From Meridianimaribacter flavus (GTDB taxonomy: Bacteria > Bacteroidota > Bacteroidia > Flavobacteriales > Flavobacteriaceae), in NCBI RefSeq assembly GCF_004366715.1, contig NZ_SOQZ01000005.1, positions 62,001 through 126,000 of the forward strand: a stretch of DNA of 64,000 bases, written 5' to 3'. Position 1 is the stretch's first letter. The number at the start of each line of letters is the position of its first letter. Shown here piece after piece: positions 54,358 to 63,646 of the stretch. Position numbers and translations under genes: made by a program. The notes beneath the pieces were generated by a model. It made no database searches and was not told the DNA's origin. It saw only the letters and a program-made list of their open reading frames with translations.

Positions 54358-55701
54358 ATGAATTGGGAACAATTACTCTCTTTAAAACGATTTGGTGATA
54401 CTAATAAAAGGCTAAGAAAGGAGCAGGATGAGACTAGATTAGGGTTTGAGGTTGATTATGATAGGGTTATATTTTCTTCGGAGTTTAGAAGTCTTCAAGA
54501 CAAAACTCAAGTTATTCCACTTTCTAAAACCGATTTTGTTCATACTCGTTTAACGCACAGTTTAGAGGTAAGTGTCGTGGGTAGGTCTTTAGGTAGAAAG
54601 GCAGGACAAAGGTTAATAGAGAAGCATCCTTATTTACAAAATATTCATGGTTATCAAGCAAATGATTTTGGAGCTATTGTTGCCGCAGCTGCTTTAGCGC
54701 ATGATATTGGTAATCCGCCTTTTGGACATTCTGGAGAAAAAAGTATAGGTGAGTTTTTTAAAACAGGAAAAGGTGTAAAGTTTAAAGATAAACTTACGCA
54801 AAAAGAGTATCAAGATTTATGCGACTTTGAAGGAAATGCCAATGGCTTTAAAATATTAACCGAGAGTAGACCAGGTAGAGAAGGAGGTTTAAGGTTGAGC
54901 TATGCTACCTTAGGTGCTTTTATAAAGTACCCTAAAGAGTCATTGCCTAAAAAGCCAACAACTCATATTGCTGATAAAAAATATGGCTTTTTTCAAAGTG
55001 AAAAATCAGTGTTTTTAGATGTTGTTAAAGAACTAGGTCTTGTAAAGCGTAGTAATGATAATGATATTAGTTTTAGTAGACATCCACTAACTTACTTGGT
55101 TGAAGCCGCTGATGATATTTGCTACACTATTATTGATTTTGAAGATGGTATCAATCTTGGGTTAATACAAGAAGAATATGCGCTTGAGTATCTTATTAAT
55201 CTTGTTAGAGGCTCAATTAATACTTCAAAATATCACGAATTAACGACCACACAAGATAGGGTTAGTTATTTAAGAGCTTTAGCTATTAATACGTTAATTA
55301 ACGAAGCTGTTGAATTATTTATTGAAAATGAAGGAGCTATTTTAGATGGAACATTTTCCAAAGCTTTATTGGATTTGAGTAAATACAAAGCCCAGATAAA
55401 GGATATTATTCAAATCAGCATTTCAAATGTTTACCAGTCTGAAGAGGTAATTGATAAAGAGATTTCTGGTTATGAAGTTTTAAATCAGTTACTGAACGTA
55501 TATACTGATGCAGTCGACAATAAATTGAATAATTCACTTTCTAGTTTTAATAGTTTAGTTTTAAAATCATTACCAAAAACTGTTAATTTGAATGATGATA
55601 ATCTTTACAGTTGCCTAATGGCTGTATGTAATTATATTTCAAAACTTTCTGACAGTAATGCAATTTTAACCTATAGAAAACTTAAAGGTAATCACCTATA
55701 A
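54358..55701 (+). CDS. dgt: dGTP triphosphohydrolase
   Basis: Removes triphosphate from dGTP (and possibly other dNTPs). 447 residues with the HD-domain metal site: His in TRLTHSLEVSVVGRSLG and the His-Asp pair in ALAHDIGNPPFGHSGE. Start MNWEQLLSLKRFGDTNKR is typical of the family. Its region upstream is shared with the divergent lipoprotein gene and contains the 11-bp array, but whether that array affects dgt is unknown. Confidence 0.94.
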   Translation: MNWEQLLSLKRFGDTNKRLRKEQDETRLGFEVDYDRVIFSSEFRSLQDKTQVIPLSKTDFVHTRLTHSLEVSVVGRSLGRKAGQRLIEKHPYLQNIHGYQANDFGAIVAAAALAHDIGNPPFGHSGEKSIGEFFKTGKGVKFKDKLTQKEYQDLCDFEGNANGFKILTESRPGREGGLRLSYATLGAFIKYPKESLPKKPTTHIADKKYGFFQSEKSVFLDVVKELGLVKRSNDNDISFSRHPLTYLVEAADDICYTIIDFEDGINLGLIQEEYALEYLINLVRGSINTSKYHELTTTQDRVSYLRALAINTLINEAVELFIENEGAILDGTFSKALLDLSKYKAQIKDIIQISISNVYQSEEVIDKEISGYEVLNQLLNVYTDAVDNKLNNSLSSFNSLVLKSLPKTVNLNDDNLYSCLMAVCNYISKLSDSNAILTYRKLKGNHL

Positions 55702-55724
55702 ATACTCAAATTGTTAATATAAAT

Positions 55725-55750
55725 GTTGATAATTTTCAACTGTTTTTTTT
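55725..55750 (+). terminator. Weak terminator after dgt
   Basis: GTTGA (55725-55729) pairs with TCAAC (55736-55740) and is followed by TGTTTTTTTT. The stem is short, so strength is uncertain. Confidence 0.5.
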
Positions 55751-55822
55751 AAAGTGGTTGAATTAAGCCTGAACTTTGAGAGTATAGATGGGAAATTAAA
55801 TAATTGCATTTCATCGATAAAA

Positions 55823-55853
55823 TTTGTGTTTTAACGATGATTTGTTATATTTG
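55823..55853 (+). promoter_or_regulatory. Promoter of the 55-residue membrane protein gene
   Basis: TTTG (55823-55826), a 19-base gap and TATATTTG (55846-55853) form the best full match to the Bacteroidota promoter in the window. The ATG is 27 bases after the box. Confidence 0.7.
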
Positions 55854-55880
55854 TTAACACAATCCCATAAATCTACTAAG

Positions 55881-56048
55881 ATGAAAAAAAATCTATTAGG
55901 TGCGATAGTTATATTTTTTGTAACAGTAGCGTTTTTGCTAATGATAGACGATATCTCTAAAAGCAAAAATTCACAGCATGTACAAAACATTGATATGTAC
56001 AATGTAGATCAGCAACCAGATTTAGCTACTACTGATACTGAGGAATAG
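55881..56048 (+). CDS. small single-helix membrane protein
   Basis: 55 residues: basic start MKKN, one membrane helix (about 5-22; LLGAIVIFFVTVAFLLMI) and an acidic polar tail ending TTDTEE. The clear promoter supports expression and the ATG start at 55881 rather than an earlier frame start. The last 27 bases overlap the 3' end of the convergent dxs gene. Family unknown. Confidence 0.65.
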   Translation: MKKNLLGAIVIFFVTVAFLLMIDDISKSKNSQHVQNIDMYNVDQQPDLATTDTEE

Positions 56049-57806
56049 GTCTTCAATAGTTTTAACCAAGCTATCTACATCCATTTTAGAAACCTTTTGT
56101 AATTGGTCAACCGTTCCATGTTGAATAAATTCATCAGGAATACCAACAACTTCTGTTTTTGCTGAGTAATCATATTTTGACTTAAACTCTAAAACTGCAC
56201 TACCAAAGCCACCAACTACTGTTCCGTCTTCAATTGTTATTACAGCTTTAAATGTTTTAAAAATATGATGCAATAAACTCTCGTCAAGTGGTTTTACAAA
56301 ACGCATATCAAAATGAGCAATTGTATCAGTATACTTGCAGTTTTCAATAGCATTTTCAACGTTTTTGTAAATAGAACCAATACTTAAAACAGCAACGTCT
56401 TTACCTTCTTTTAGTTGAATACCTTTACCTATTTGTAAAGTTTCAAAAGGGGTTTTCCAATCTATTACACTACCTCGTCCTCTAGGATACCTTATGGCAA
56501 TTGGATGGTCTAAACCTAATTGCGCAGTGTACATAATATTGCGTAATTCAATTTCGTTTCTAGGTGCAAAAACAATTAAATTAGGGATACATCGTAAGTA
56601 AGCCAAATCAAAAACACCATGATGTGTCGCTCCATCTTCACCAACCAATCCTGCTCTATCCAAGCAAAAAATGACAGGAAGATTTTGAGTAGCAACATCG
56701 TGTATTACTTGATCGTAAGCACGTTGTAAAAATGTAGAATAAATATTACAAAATACAGTAAAACCTTGGGTAACCAAACCTGCAGCAAAAGTTACTGCAT
56801 GTTGTTCGGCAATACCAACATCAAAAGCACGTTTAGGAAATTCTTTCATCATGTATTTTAAAGAACTTCCAGTAGGCATCGCAGGAGTAATCCCAATTAT
56901 GTTTTTGTTGTTTTTTGCAATCTCAACAATGGTTAATCCAAATACATCCTGAAATTTAGGAGGTTGGCTAGAACCCGATTTAACAATCAGTTCGCCTGTT
57001 TTAGCATTGAACTTTCCAGGAGCGTGATATTTTACTTGATCGTTTTCAGCTTGCTTTAACCCTTTTCCTTTAGTAGTTATTATATGAAGGAACTTAGGTC
57101 CTTTAACGGTTTTTAGTCTGTTGAGTTCTGAGATCAAAAGTGTTAAATCATGGCCATCAATAGGTCCTGAATAGTTAAAGTTTAGAGCTTCAAAAATATT
57201 GTCTTGTTTTTGAGTACCTTTTTTTACATTGGTTAAATACTGTTTTAAAGCACCAACACTTGGGTCTATTCCAATAGCATTGTCGTTTAAAATCACCAAC
57301 AAATTAGCATTAGTTACTCCAGCATGATTAAGACCTTCAAAAGCCATTCCGCTTGCAATTGATGCATCGCCAATGACTGCAATATGGTGTTTGTTTTCAT
57401 TCTTTAACTGAGAAGCAATTGCCATTCCTAAAGCTGCTGATATTGATGTAGAAGAATGCCCAACACCAAAGGTGTCAAACTCACTTTCGCTACGTTTAGG
57501 AAACCCACTAATACCACCAAATTGCCTGTTGGTGTCAAAAACGGTTTTTCTACCAGTTAAAATTTTATGCACATACGCTTGATGACCAACATCCCAAACC
57601 AAAATGTCATCAGGAGTATTAAATACGTAGTGTAACGCTATTGTAAGTTCTACCACACCAAGACTAGCACCAAGATGTCCTTCTTTAGTTGCGACAATGT
57701 TAATGATAAATTCACGTAGTTCTTTAGCAAGTTGAGGTAAATCATCAACTGATAATTGACGTAAATCCTTAGGAACGTTAATATGGTCTAAATGTCTTTT
57801 TTGCAC
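56022..57806 (-). CDS. dxs: 1-deoxy-D-xylulose-5-phosphate synthase
   Basis: First step of the MEP isoprenoid pathway (pyruvate plus glyceraldehyde 3-phosphate). 594 residues from the GTG at 57806 (MQKRHLDHINVPKDLRQ): a TTG further upstream overlaps a -7 box. Thiamine diphosphate motif GDASIASGMAFEGLNHAG to LNDNAIGID, catalytic Glu region GIAEQHAVTFAAG and the transketolase C-domain are all present. The 3' end overlaps the small membrane protein gene by 27 bases. Confidence 0.95.
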   Translation of the reverse strand: MQKRHLDHINVPKDLRQLSVDDLPQLAKELREFIINIVATKEGHLGASLGVVELTIALHYVFNTPDDILVWDVGHQAYVHKILTGRKTVFDTNRQFGGISGFPKRSESEFDTFGVGHSSTSISAALGMAIASQLKNENKHHIAVIGDASIASGMAFEGLNHAGVTNANLLVILNDNAIGIDPSVGALKQYLTNVKKGTQKQDNIFEALNFNYSGPIDGHDLTLLISELNRLKTVKGPKFLHIITTKGKGLKQAENDQVKYHAPGKFNAKTGELIVKSGSSQPPKFQDVFGLTIVEIAKNNKNIIGITPAMPTGSSLKYMMKEFPKRAFDVGIAEQHAVTFAAGLVTQGFTVFCNIYSTFLQRAYDQVIHDVATQNLPVIFCLDRAGLVGEDGATHHGVFDLAYLRCIPNLIVFAPRNEIELRNIMYTAQLGLDHPIAIRYPRGRGSVIDWKTPFETLQIGKGIQLKEGKDVAVLSIGSIYKNVENAIENCKYTDTIAHFDMRFVKPLDESLLHHIFKTFKAVITIEDGTVVGGFGSAVLEFKSKYDYSAKTEVVGIPDEFIQHGTVDQLQKVSKMDVDSLVKTIEDLFLSISSS

Positions 57807-57810
57807 TATA

Positions 57811-57818
57811 CAAAAGTA
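57811..57818 (-). promoter_or_regulatory. -7 box directly before dxs
   Basis: The minus strand reads TACTTTTG, then TATA, then GTG. The 4-base spacing puts the expected transcription start at the GTG codon. A TTG 24 bases upstream could be a -33 element. Confidence 0.5.
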
Positions 57819-57828
57819 CAAGAATTAA

Positions 57829-58833
57829 TTAGTCTTTAATATCAAAAATAATAGGTAAAGAGTATACTGATGCAACATTTTTATCACGCTGTTTTGCTGG
57901 AATAAATTGAGGAAGTAGCTTCATAACTCGTGTGGCTTCTTTATCAAAATAAGGATGAGGTGATCTTACTTTGATGTCTTTTGTAGTTCCTTGCTCATCT
58001 ATAGTGAATTGGACATGAATTCTTTGTTTGCCAGATAAACCTAAATCTCCTTGCGGTATTTTAAAAATCTCATTCACAAATTCACCGATTTTTTTATTAA
58101 AATAATCTCGTTTTTCAACAACACTTAAACTTTTAGGTGTGTTTTTAAACTCAGGAGGATTTTCAACTTGAATAAAACCTAATATTATATTTTCTTCAAC
58201 TTCAATAATTTCTCCAGTTACATTAGGAATAGGGCAAAAAGGAGGAGCTGTAATTTCTGTAGAATCTTTTTTTGATGTCTTTGAGGAAGTTTTATCGGTT
58301 TTTGGGTGTTCATCAATTTCAATAACTATACCAGTTAACACAGGTTTTGGTGGTGGTTTAATGCCTTTAATAGTATCTTTTTTTGATTTCTTTTCTAGAG
58401 TTTCATCAAGTATATGTTCAATATCTTTATCAATTTCTCCCATTTTTTCAATAGTGTCTGTTTTTGCATCTATCAACTCAATGCTTTCAATTTTCTTTGT
58501 ATTGCCTTTTTCATCAGCACAACTAAAAATAGTGGTTCCCATGGCTAATAATAATGCCAATAAGAACATTTTATGAAAACTTAGTGTTTGATCAAAAACA
58601 CTTTGAGACACTTTTAGGTTAATGGTATCTAATTGACTTTGTTTAATGTGTCCACAAATGCGCTGGTGTTTGTTGGCATGGATAAAGTCTTGAATGTCAT
58701 CAGTGGTCATGTTTGTAAAGTCGACAACGGTTTTGGAGCAAGATTGACAAAAACGTCCTTTTTCATTAGGCGTCATTTTCAACCAGTTTTCATGACATGG
58801 TTTGGGAATAGAAATTGAATAGTGAGGTTTCAT
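57829..58833 (-). CDS. TonB-like energy transducer with zinc-ribbon-like N-terminus
   Basis: 334 residues from the ATG at 58833. The N-terminal 60 residues have a conserved Bacteroidota motif with cysteines (PCHENWLKMTPNEKGRFCQS, then CSKTVVDFTNMT). A membrane helix (about 91-107; MFLLALLLAMGTTIFS) follows, then a Pro/Lys-rich linker and a C-terminal TonB domain (about 250-334; VQFTIDEQGTTKDIKVRSPH, SLPIIFDI). It may energise outer-membrane receptors or serve as an anti-sigma-like sensor. It ends 23 bases before the dxs start on the same strand. Confidence 0.85.
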   Translation of the reverse strand: MKPHYSISIPKPCHENWLKMTPNEKGRFCQSCSKTVVDFTNMTTDDIQDFIHANKHQRICGHIKQSQLDTINLKVSQSVFDQTLSFHKMFLLALLLAMGTTIFSCADEKGNTKKIESIELIDAKTDTIEKMGEIDKDIEHILDETLEKKSKKDTIKGIKPPPKPVLTGIVIEIDEHPKTDKTSSKTSKKDSTEITAPPFCPIPNVTGEIIEVEENIILGFIQVENPPEFKNTPKSLSVVEKRDYFNKKIGEFVNEIFKIPQGDLGLSGKQRIHVQFTIDEQGTTKDIKVRSPHPYFDKEATRVMKLLPQFIPAKQRDKNVASVYSLPIIFDIKD

Positions 58834-58899
58834 AATTAATAGCTTTGTAGTTTGAATATCAAATTTCTTGCCGATTTGTTTTTGATTCAATTAGAATTG

Positions 58900-58907
58900 T
58901 ATTTTTA
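58900..58907 (+). promoter_or_regulatory. Near-consensus -7 box before tadA
   Basis: TATTTTTA differs from TAnnTTTG at one base and lies 5 bases before the ATG. A TTTG 21 bases upstream (58875-58878) fits the -33 element. Confidence 0.4.
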
Positions 58908-58912
58908 CAACC

Positions 58913-59362
58913 ATGGAAAACCCTTTTGACGATACCTATTTTATGAAAAAAGCTTTACAGGAAGCTGAAATTGCTTTTGAAAAAGGCGAAATTCCTGTTG
59001 GAGCTGTTATTGTAATTGAAGATAGAATTATAGCAAGAGCACATAACCTTACTGAGTTGCTCAATGATGTTACTGCTCATGCCGAAATGCAAGCTATTAC
59101 TGCTGCAGCAAATTTTTTAGGAGGAAAATATCTGCACAACTGTACATTGTATGTTACTCTAGAACCTTGCCAGATGTGTGCTGGTGCATTGTATTGGAGT
59201 CAAATATCTAAGATAGTGTATGGAGCTAGTGATGAAGAACGTGGTTGTATAAACCTAAAAACAAAACTACATCCAAAAACTAAAATGGTAGGAGGTGTAC
59301 TGCAAGACGAAGCTTCGCAACTGTTAAAGCGTTTTTTTATTGAAAAACGCAATTTAAATTAG
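58913..59362 (+). CDS. tadA: tRNA-specific adenosine deaminase
   Basis: Converts wobble adenosine to inosine in tRNA-Arg(ACG). 149 residues with the zinc deaminase motif HAEMQAI (His and catalytic Glu) and PCQMCAGALY (two Cys). Size and sequence are typical. Start MENPFDDTYFMKKALQEAE matches the family. It is divergent from the TonB-like gene. Confidence 0.93.
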   Translation: MENPFDDTYFMKKALQEAEIAFEKGEIPVGAVIVIEDRIIARAHNLTELLNDVTAHAEMQAITAAANFLGGKYLHNCTLYVTLEPCQMCAGALYWSQISKIVYGASDEERGCINLKTKLHPKTKMVGGVLQDEASQLLKRFFIEKRNLN

Positions 59363-59365
59363 GGC

Positions 59366-59399
59366 ATAAAAAAACGCCCAACATTTCTGTTGAGCGTTG
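59366..59399 (-). terminator. Terminator of the cold-shock protein gene
   Basis: AACGCCCAACA pairs with TGTTGAGCGTT with one mismatch; on the minus strand seven T residues follow. It lies 27 bases after the cold-shock gene stop. Confidence 0.75.
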
Positions 59400-59425
59400 A
59401 AACTGTGATAAATAAAGTATATCGC

Positions 59426-59617
59426 TTAGAGAACTTGCACGTTAGCGGCAACCATCCCTTTTCTTCCTTCTTCTTCTGTGTACTCCACATTATCGCCTTC
59501 ACGAAGTTCAATACCGTTTAGGTTTGAAACGTGTACGAAAATGTCTTTTCCTGTTTCGTCGTTGGTAATGAATCCAAATCCTTTTGAATCATTAAAAAAT
59601 TTAACTGTTCCAGTCAT
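59426..59617 (-). CDS. cold-shock domain protein
   Basis: 63 residues of the single-OB-fold Csp family: RNP1 GFGFITND (13-20) and RNP2 DIFVHVS (25-31). An RNA-binding chaperone. Independent gene with its own terminator. The symbol is left empty because several paralogues are usual. Confidence 0.95.
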   Translation of the reverse strand: MTGTVKFFNDSKGFGFITNDETGKDIFVHVSNLNGIELREGDNVEYTEEEGRKGMVAANVQVL

Positions 59618-59705
59618 TGTAAAAAAATATTAATTAAAGGACAAAGGTATAATATTAAATGAAGCAATATGTTAACAAATTGTATTTTTATTAAAAAATT
59701 GATAA

Positions 59706-59948
59706 TCAGCGTTTTTTTTCACGATTTCGCATTTTTTCTAAATTCTCATTGGTAATCATATAGTCTTTAAGGTTTTTATCTTTCCATCTGTAGTATGAAA
59801 ACAACGGAAACACAACAAAAAACAACCCTACCACACCTAATCCAATGAGTTTTTGAGAGTATTCTGCATCAATAGAAAAACCACAAATAATAGATGCTAG
59901 TGAAGCAAAAAACGCAATGCCTGTGAAAATTTTTATAAATCGAATCAT
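59706..59948 (-). CDS. small membrane protein coupled to a ClC gene
   Basis: 80 residues with two membrane helices (about 4-24 and 35-53) and a basic tail (EKMRNREKKR). The start overlaps the ClC stop by 4 bases (ATGA), so translation is coupled. Family not recognised; it may be an accessory subunit. Confidence 0.65.
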   Translation of the reverse strand: MIRFIKIFTGIAFFASLASIICGFSIDAEYSQKLIGLGVVGLFFVVFPLFSYYRWKDKNLKDYMITNENLEKMRNREKKR

Positions 59949-61720
59949 GATGTAAAATTAATCAATTCGCGTCTATAGGCAGTGAGTAATTTAGATTTTG
60001 ACACAAACCCATAGTACTTTCCATCTTTTATTACAGGTAAGTTCCAAGCTCCAGAATCTTGAAAGCGCTGCATTACCTTTTGCATGGAATCTTCATTGTA
60101 GTTTATATAATCTGGTGGATTATGCATAAAAGTTTCAACCGAAGTAGTGTTATATAAACTTTGGTCAAACATCACATTTCTTATATCGTCCAATAGAATA
60201 ATACCAACCAATCGTTTGTCTTCATCTACAACAGGAAATAAATTCCTGCTTGATTTTGCAACACCTTTATGAAGCATTTTGCCTAAAGACATTTCAGGAT
60301 GTAAAAGCGTAAAATCATTTTCAATCACACTATCTAAAGTCATTAATGTTAATACACTTTTGTCTTTATTATGAGTTAACAAAGCACCTTTTTCAGCCAA
60401 TTCTTTAGTGTAAATAGTGTGCTCAACAGCATTTTTGGTAATAATGAACGACATAGAAACTGTAATCATTAAAGGAACAAAAAGTTCGTAGCCACCAGTA
60501 ATTTCGGCAATTAAAAATATAGCAGTTAAAGGCGCGTGAAGTACACCAGCAATTAATCCTGCCATTCCTATTAAAGTGAAATTAGATTCAGATACATTAA
60601 AATTCAGTCCTAGATTATTAATGATTTTTGCCACAACATTTCCCAAGGCACTACCCATAACCATTGTTGGGATAATAATACCACCAGCTCCACCAGCTGC
60701 AAGAGTTGTGGTCATGGCAATGGCTTTAAAAATTGTAATCCCTATTAATAAAGCAATAACAACCCAAATGTTATCAATAAAAGCGTCAAAAGGAGTTTTT
60801 CCTAATGCTTTTAGATGGTTGTCGTGTAATAAATCATTTATAAAACCAAAACCTTCACCATATAAAGGCGGAATAAAATAAAGCATAGTACCTATTGCTA
60901 AACCACCTATAATTAACTTTTGACCATTGGTTTTAAACCGATTAAAAAATGCATAAACGCCAAAGTATATTTTAGAAAAATAGATAGAAGCTATTCCTGT
61001 TCCAACACCAAGTACTAAGTAAAACAGCGTGTCTTTAATGGTGAATTTATCAACAACGGTAAAGTTGAACAGCACTTCATCACCTAAAAAGAAATAAGAT
61101 GTCAATACCGAAGATACCGAAGCAATTAAAAGCGGAAGTAATGAAGCAAATGTGAGGTCTAAGCTAAAAACTTCAATAGCGAAAATAATTGCTGCAATAG
61201 GCGATTTAAAAATAGAAGCTATAGCACCTGCAGATGCACAGCCTATTAATAAAGTTCTTGTTTTCCTATCAATATGAAATAGTTGACCAATATTAGAGCT
61301 TATAGCAGAAGCAGAGGCTATTGCAGGACCTAATAGTCCTACCGAACCACCAAAACCTACTGTTATTGGAGCAGTAATTAGCGGTAAGTAAATTTTACTT
61401 CGCTTTAATAAACCATTCTTTTTGGAAAGTGAAAATAGTATGGTTGGGATAGCGTGTTCAATAGGTTGTTTTGAAATATGCTTAACAAACAAATACACTA
61501 GCCACAACCCAATAATTGGAAAAATGAAGTAAAAACTACTTTGAGAAAAGGTAATAGTTTCTAAAAACCACTCAATACCATAGGTAATATTTTTTATGAT
61601 TACTGAAACAATTCCAGCTAGTAAACCAATTAAAATACTTAAAAGGAATACAAAGTTTTTATGGGAAATATACTTGTATCTCCATATATGTATTCGTTTT
61701 AAGAATGATTTTGCTGGCAT
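59945..61720 (-). CDS. ClC family protein with CBS pair
   Basis: 591 residues: a ClC membrane domain (about 20-440) and two CBS domains (about 455-585; MTLDSVIENDFTLLHPEMSL). The signature segment reads GFGGSVGLLGPAIASASA (about 122-139). In most ClC proteins the fourth residue after GSxG here is a glutamate (GREGP or GLEAP), the gate; this protein has Leu. That suggests channel-like or altered transport. The GSGIP motif is also altered (EHAIP). It overlaps a small membrane-protein gene. Confidence 0.88.
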   Translation of the reverse strand: MPAKSFLKRIHIWRYKYISHKNFVFLLSILIGLLAGIVSVIIKNITYGIEWFLETITFSQSSFYFIFPIIGLWLVYLFVKHISKQPIEHAIPTILFSLSKKNGLLKRSKIYLPLITAPITVGFGGSVGLLGPAIASASAISSNIGQLFHIDRKTRTLLIGCASAGAIASIFKSPIAAIIFAIEVFSLDLTFASLLPLLIASVSSVLTSYFFLGDEVLFNFTVVDKFTIKDTLFYLVLGVGTGIASIYFSKIYFGVYAFFNRFKTNGQKLIIGGLAIGTMLYFIPPLYGEGFGFINDLLHDNHLKALGKTPFDAFIDNIWVVIALLIGITIFKAIAMTTTLAAGGAGGIIIPTMVMGSALGNVVAKIINNLGLNFNVSESNFTLIGMAGLIAGVLHAPLTAIFLIAEITGGYELFVPLMITVSMSFIITKNAVEHTIYTKELAEKGALLTHNKDKSVLTLMTLDSVIENDFTLLHPEMSLGKMLHKGVAKSSRNLFPVVDEDKRLVGIILLDDIRNVMFDQSLYNTTSVETFMHNPPDYINYNEDSMQKVMQRFQDSGAWNLPVIKDGKYYGFVSKSKLLTAYRRELINFTS

Positions 61721-61736
61721 AAATTAAAACTACTAA

Positions 61737-61762
61737 AAAATCCTGCAATTAGCAGGATTTTA
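61737..61762 (-). terminator. Terminator after aspS
   Basis: AAAATCCTGC pairs with GCAGGATTTT around a 5-base loop, with a T run on the minus strand. It separates aspS from the ClC gene. Confidence 0.8.
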
Positions 61763-61765
61763 TTT

Positions 61766-63520
61766 TTATGATTTTAAATTGAGTTTTAAATTGAGTTCTG
61801 TGAGTTGCTCTTCATCAATAGGAGCAGGAGCATCTATCATAACATCTCGACCAGAATTGTTTTTTGGGAATGCAATAAAATCTCTAATGGTTTCTTGACC
61901 TCCAAGAATAGCCACTAGTCTATCTAGTCCAAAAGCTAAACCACCATGAGGAGGAGCTCCATATTCAAAGGCATTCATAAGGAAACCAAACTGCGCTTTT
62001 GCTTCTTCTTCGGTAAACCCTAAATAGTCAAACATTAAGGCTTGTGTTTTTTTATCATGAATTCTTATAGAACCACCACCAATTTCGTTTCCGTTTAACA
62101 CTAAATCATAAGCGTTTGCTTTAACAGCTCCAGGGTTGGTTTCTAAAAGTTCCAATTGTCCTGGTTTTGGAGAAGTAAATGGATGATGCATTGCATGGTA
62201 ACGCTCTGTGTCTTCATCCCATTCTAATAATGGAAAATCCATTACCCAAAGTGGTGCAAATTCATTTGGTTTTCTTAATCCTAAACGTTCAGCAAGCTCC
62301 ATACGTAAAGCACTTAACTGTGTTCTTACTTTATTTGTGTCACCAGATAGCACACAAATTAAATCTCCTGCTTTAGCTCCAGTTACTTCAGCCCATTTAG
62401 CTAAATCGTCTTGGTCATAAAACTTATCCACTGAAGATTTGAAAGTACCATCATCATTACAACGACAATACACCATTCCTAAAGCGCCAACTTGCGGTCG
62501 CTTTACCCAGTCAATAAGTTTGTCTATCTCTTTTCTTGTGTAACTGTTTCCTCCAGGAACAGCGATTCCTACTACTAATTCAGCGTTGTTAAAAACACCA
62601 AAGTCTTTATGTTGTGCTACTTCGTTAAGTTCTCCAAACTCCATTCCAAAACGAATGTCTGGTTTGTCGTTTCCATACAAGCGCATAGCATCGTCATAAA
62701 GCATTCTTGGGAATTCTTGAATATCAACTCCATTTACTTCTTTAAGTAAATGACGTGTTAAACCTTCAAAAGCGTTTAAGATATCTTCTTGCTCTACAAA
62801 CGCCATTTCACAGTCTATTTGTGTAAACTCAGGTTGTCTGTCGGCACGTAAATCTTCATCTCTAAAGCATTTTACAATTTGAAAATACTTATCCATTCCA
62901 CCAACCATAAGCAATTGCTTAAAAGTTTGAGGTGACTGCGGAAGCGCATAAAATTGACCTTCGTTCATACGAGAAGGTACCACAAAATCGCGAGCTCCTT
63001 CAGGAGTAGACTTAATTAAATACGGAGTTTCTACTTCTATAAAACCTTCTTTTGATAAATAGTTGCGAACTTCTTGAGTAACTTTATGTCTGAATATCAA
63101 ACTGTTTTTTACTGGATTACGACGAATATCTAAGTAACGATACTTCATACGTAACTCTTCACCTCCATCTGTATCATCTTCAATAGTAAAAGGCGGTAAT
63201 TTGGCAGAGTTTAAAATGGTTAATTTGCTTACCAATATTTCAACGTCGCCTGTAAGTATGTTAGGGTTTTTAGAAGCACGTTCAATAACAGTTCCTGTAA
63301 CTTGAATGACAAACTCACGACCTAGCTTTTGAGCTTGTTCCATCATGGTTTTAGAAGTGCGTTCTTCATCAAAAATAAGTTGTGTAATACCATAACGGTC
63401 GCGTAAGTCTACCCAAACCATAAAGCCTTTATCACGAACTTTTTGAACCCAACCTGAAAGTGTTACTTCTGTATTAATATGTGATGCTCTTAACTCACCA
63501 CAGTTATGACTTCTATACAT
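61766..63520 (-). CDS. aspS: aspartyl-tRNA synthetase
   Basis: Charges tRNA-Asp. 584 residues from the ATG at 63520 ([15 protein letters not shown]). OB-fold anticodon domain (about 1-110), class II core with motif 2 [20 protein letters not shown] and motif 3 [15 protein letters not shown], and the bacterial GAD insertion (about 290-420). Length is normal for the bacterial type. A -7 box lies 19 bases upstream. Confidence 0.97.
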   Translation of the reverse strand: MYRSHNCGELRASHINTEVTLSGWVQKVRDKGFMVWVDLRDRYGITQLIFDEERTSKTMMEQAQKLGREFVIQVTGTVIERASKNPNILTGDVEILVSKLTILNSAKLPPFTIEDDTDGGEELRMKYRYLDIRRNPVKNSLIFRHKVTQEVRNYLSKEGFIEVETPYLIKSTPEGARDFVVPSRMNEGQFYALPQSPQTFKQLLMVGGMDKYFQIVKCFRDEDLRADRQPEFTQIDCEMAFVEQEDILNAFEGLTRHLLKEVNGVDIQEFPRMLYDDAMRLYGNDKPDIRFGMEFGELNEVAQHKDFGVFNNAELVVGIAVPGGNSYTRKEIDKLIDWVKRPQVGALGMVYCRCNDDGTFKSSVDKFYDQDDLAKWAEVTGAKAGDLICVLSGDTNKVRTQLSALRMELAERLGLRKPNEFAPLWVMDFPLLEWDEDTERYHAMHHPFTSPKPGQLELLETNPGAVKANAYDLVLNGNEIGGGSIRIHDKKTQALMFDYLGFTEEEAKAQFGFLMNAFEYGAPPHGGLAFGLDRLVAILGGQETIRDFIAFPKNNSGRDVMIDAPAPIDEEQLTELNLKLNLKS

Positions 63521-63538
63521 ACTATAAATTTTGATGTG

Positions 63539-63546
63539 CAAATTTA
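63539..63546 (-). promoter_or_regulatory. -7 promoter box of aspS
   Basis: The minus strand reads TAAATTTG, matching TAnnTTTG; the leader to the ATG at 63520 is about 13 bases. Confidence 0.5.
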
Positions 63547-63571
63547 ATGAAGTTAAATGATTATCAAATAA

Positions 63572-63601
63572 AAAAAGCCTCAACATTTGTAGAGGCTTTT
63601 C
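63572..63601 (-). terminator. Terminator of the RND efflux gene
   Basis: AAAAGCCTC pairs with GAGGCTTTT around a 10-base loop with T run on the minus strand. It lies between the end of the RND gene and the aspS promoter. Confidence 0.75.
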
Positions 63602-63646
63602 TGCTATTAATCAAACTACTTAAACAGGGTTAAGATAGTACTTTCA

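Noticed and set aside
55811-56002. Minus-strand ORF opposite the 55-residue protein gene
   Set aside because: It is antisense to a gene that has a good promoter and a sensible membrane helix.
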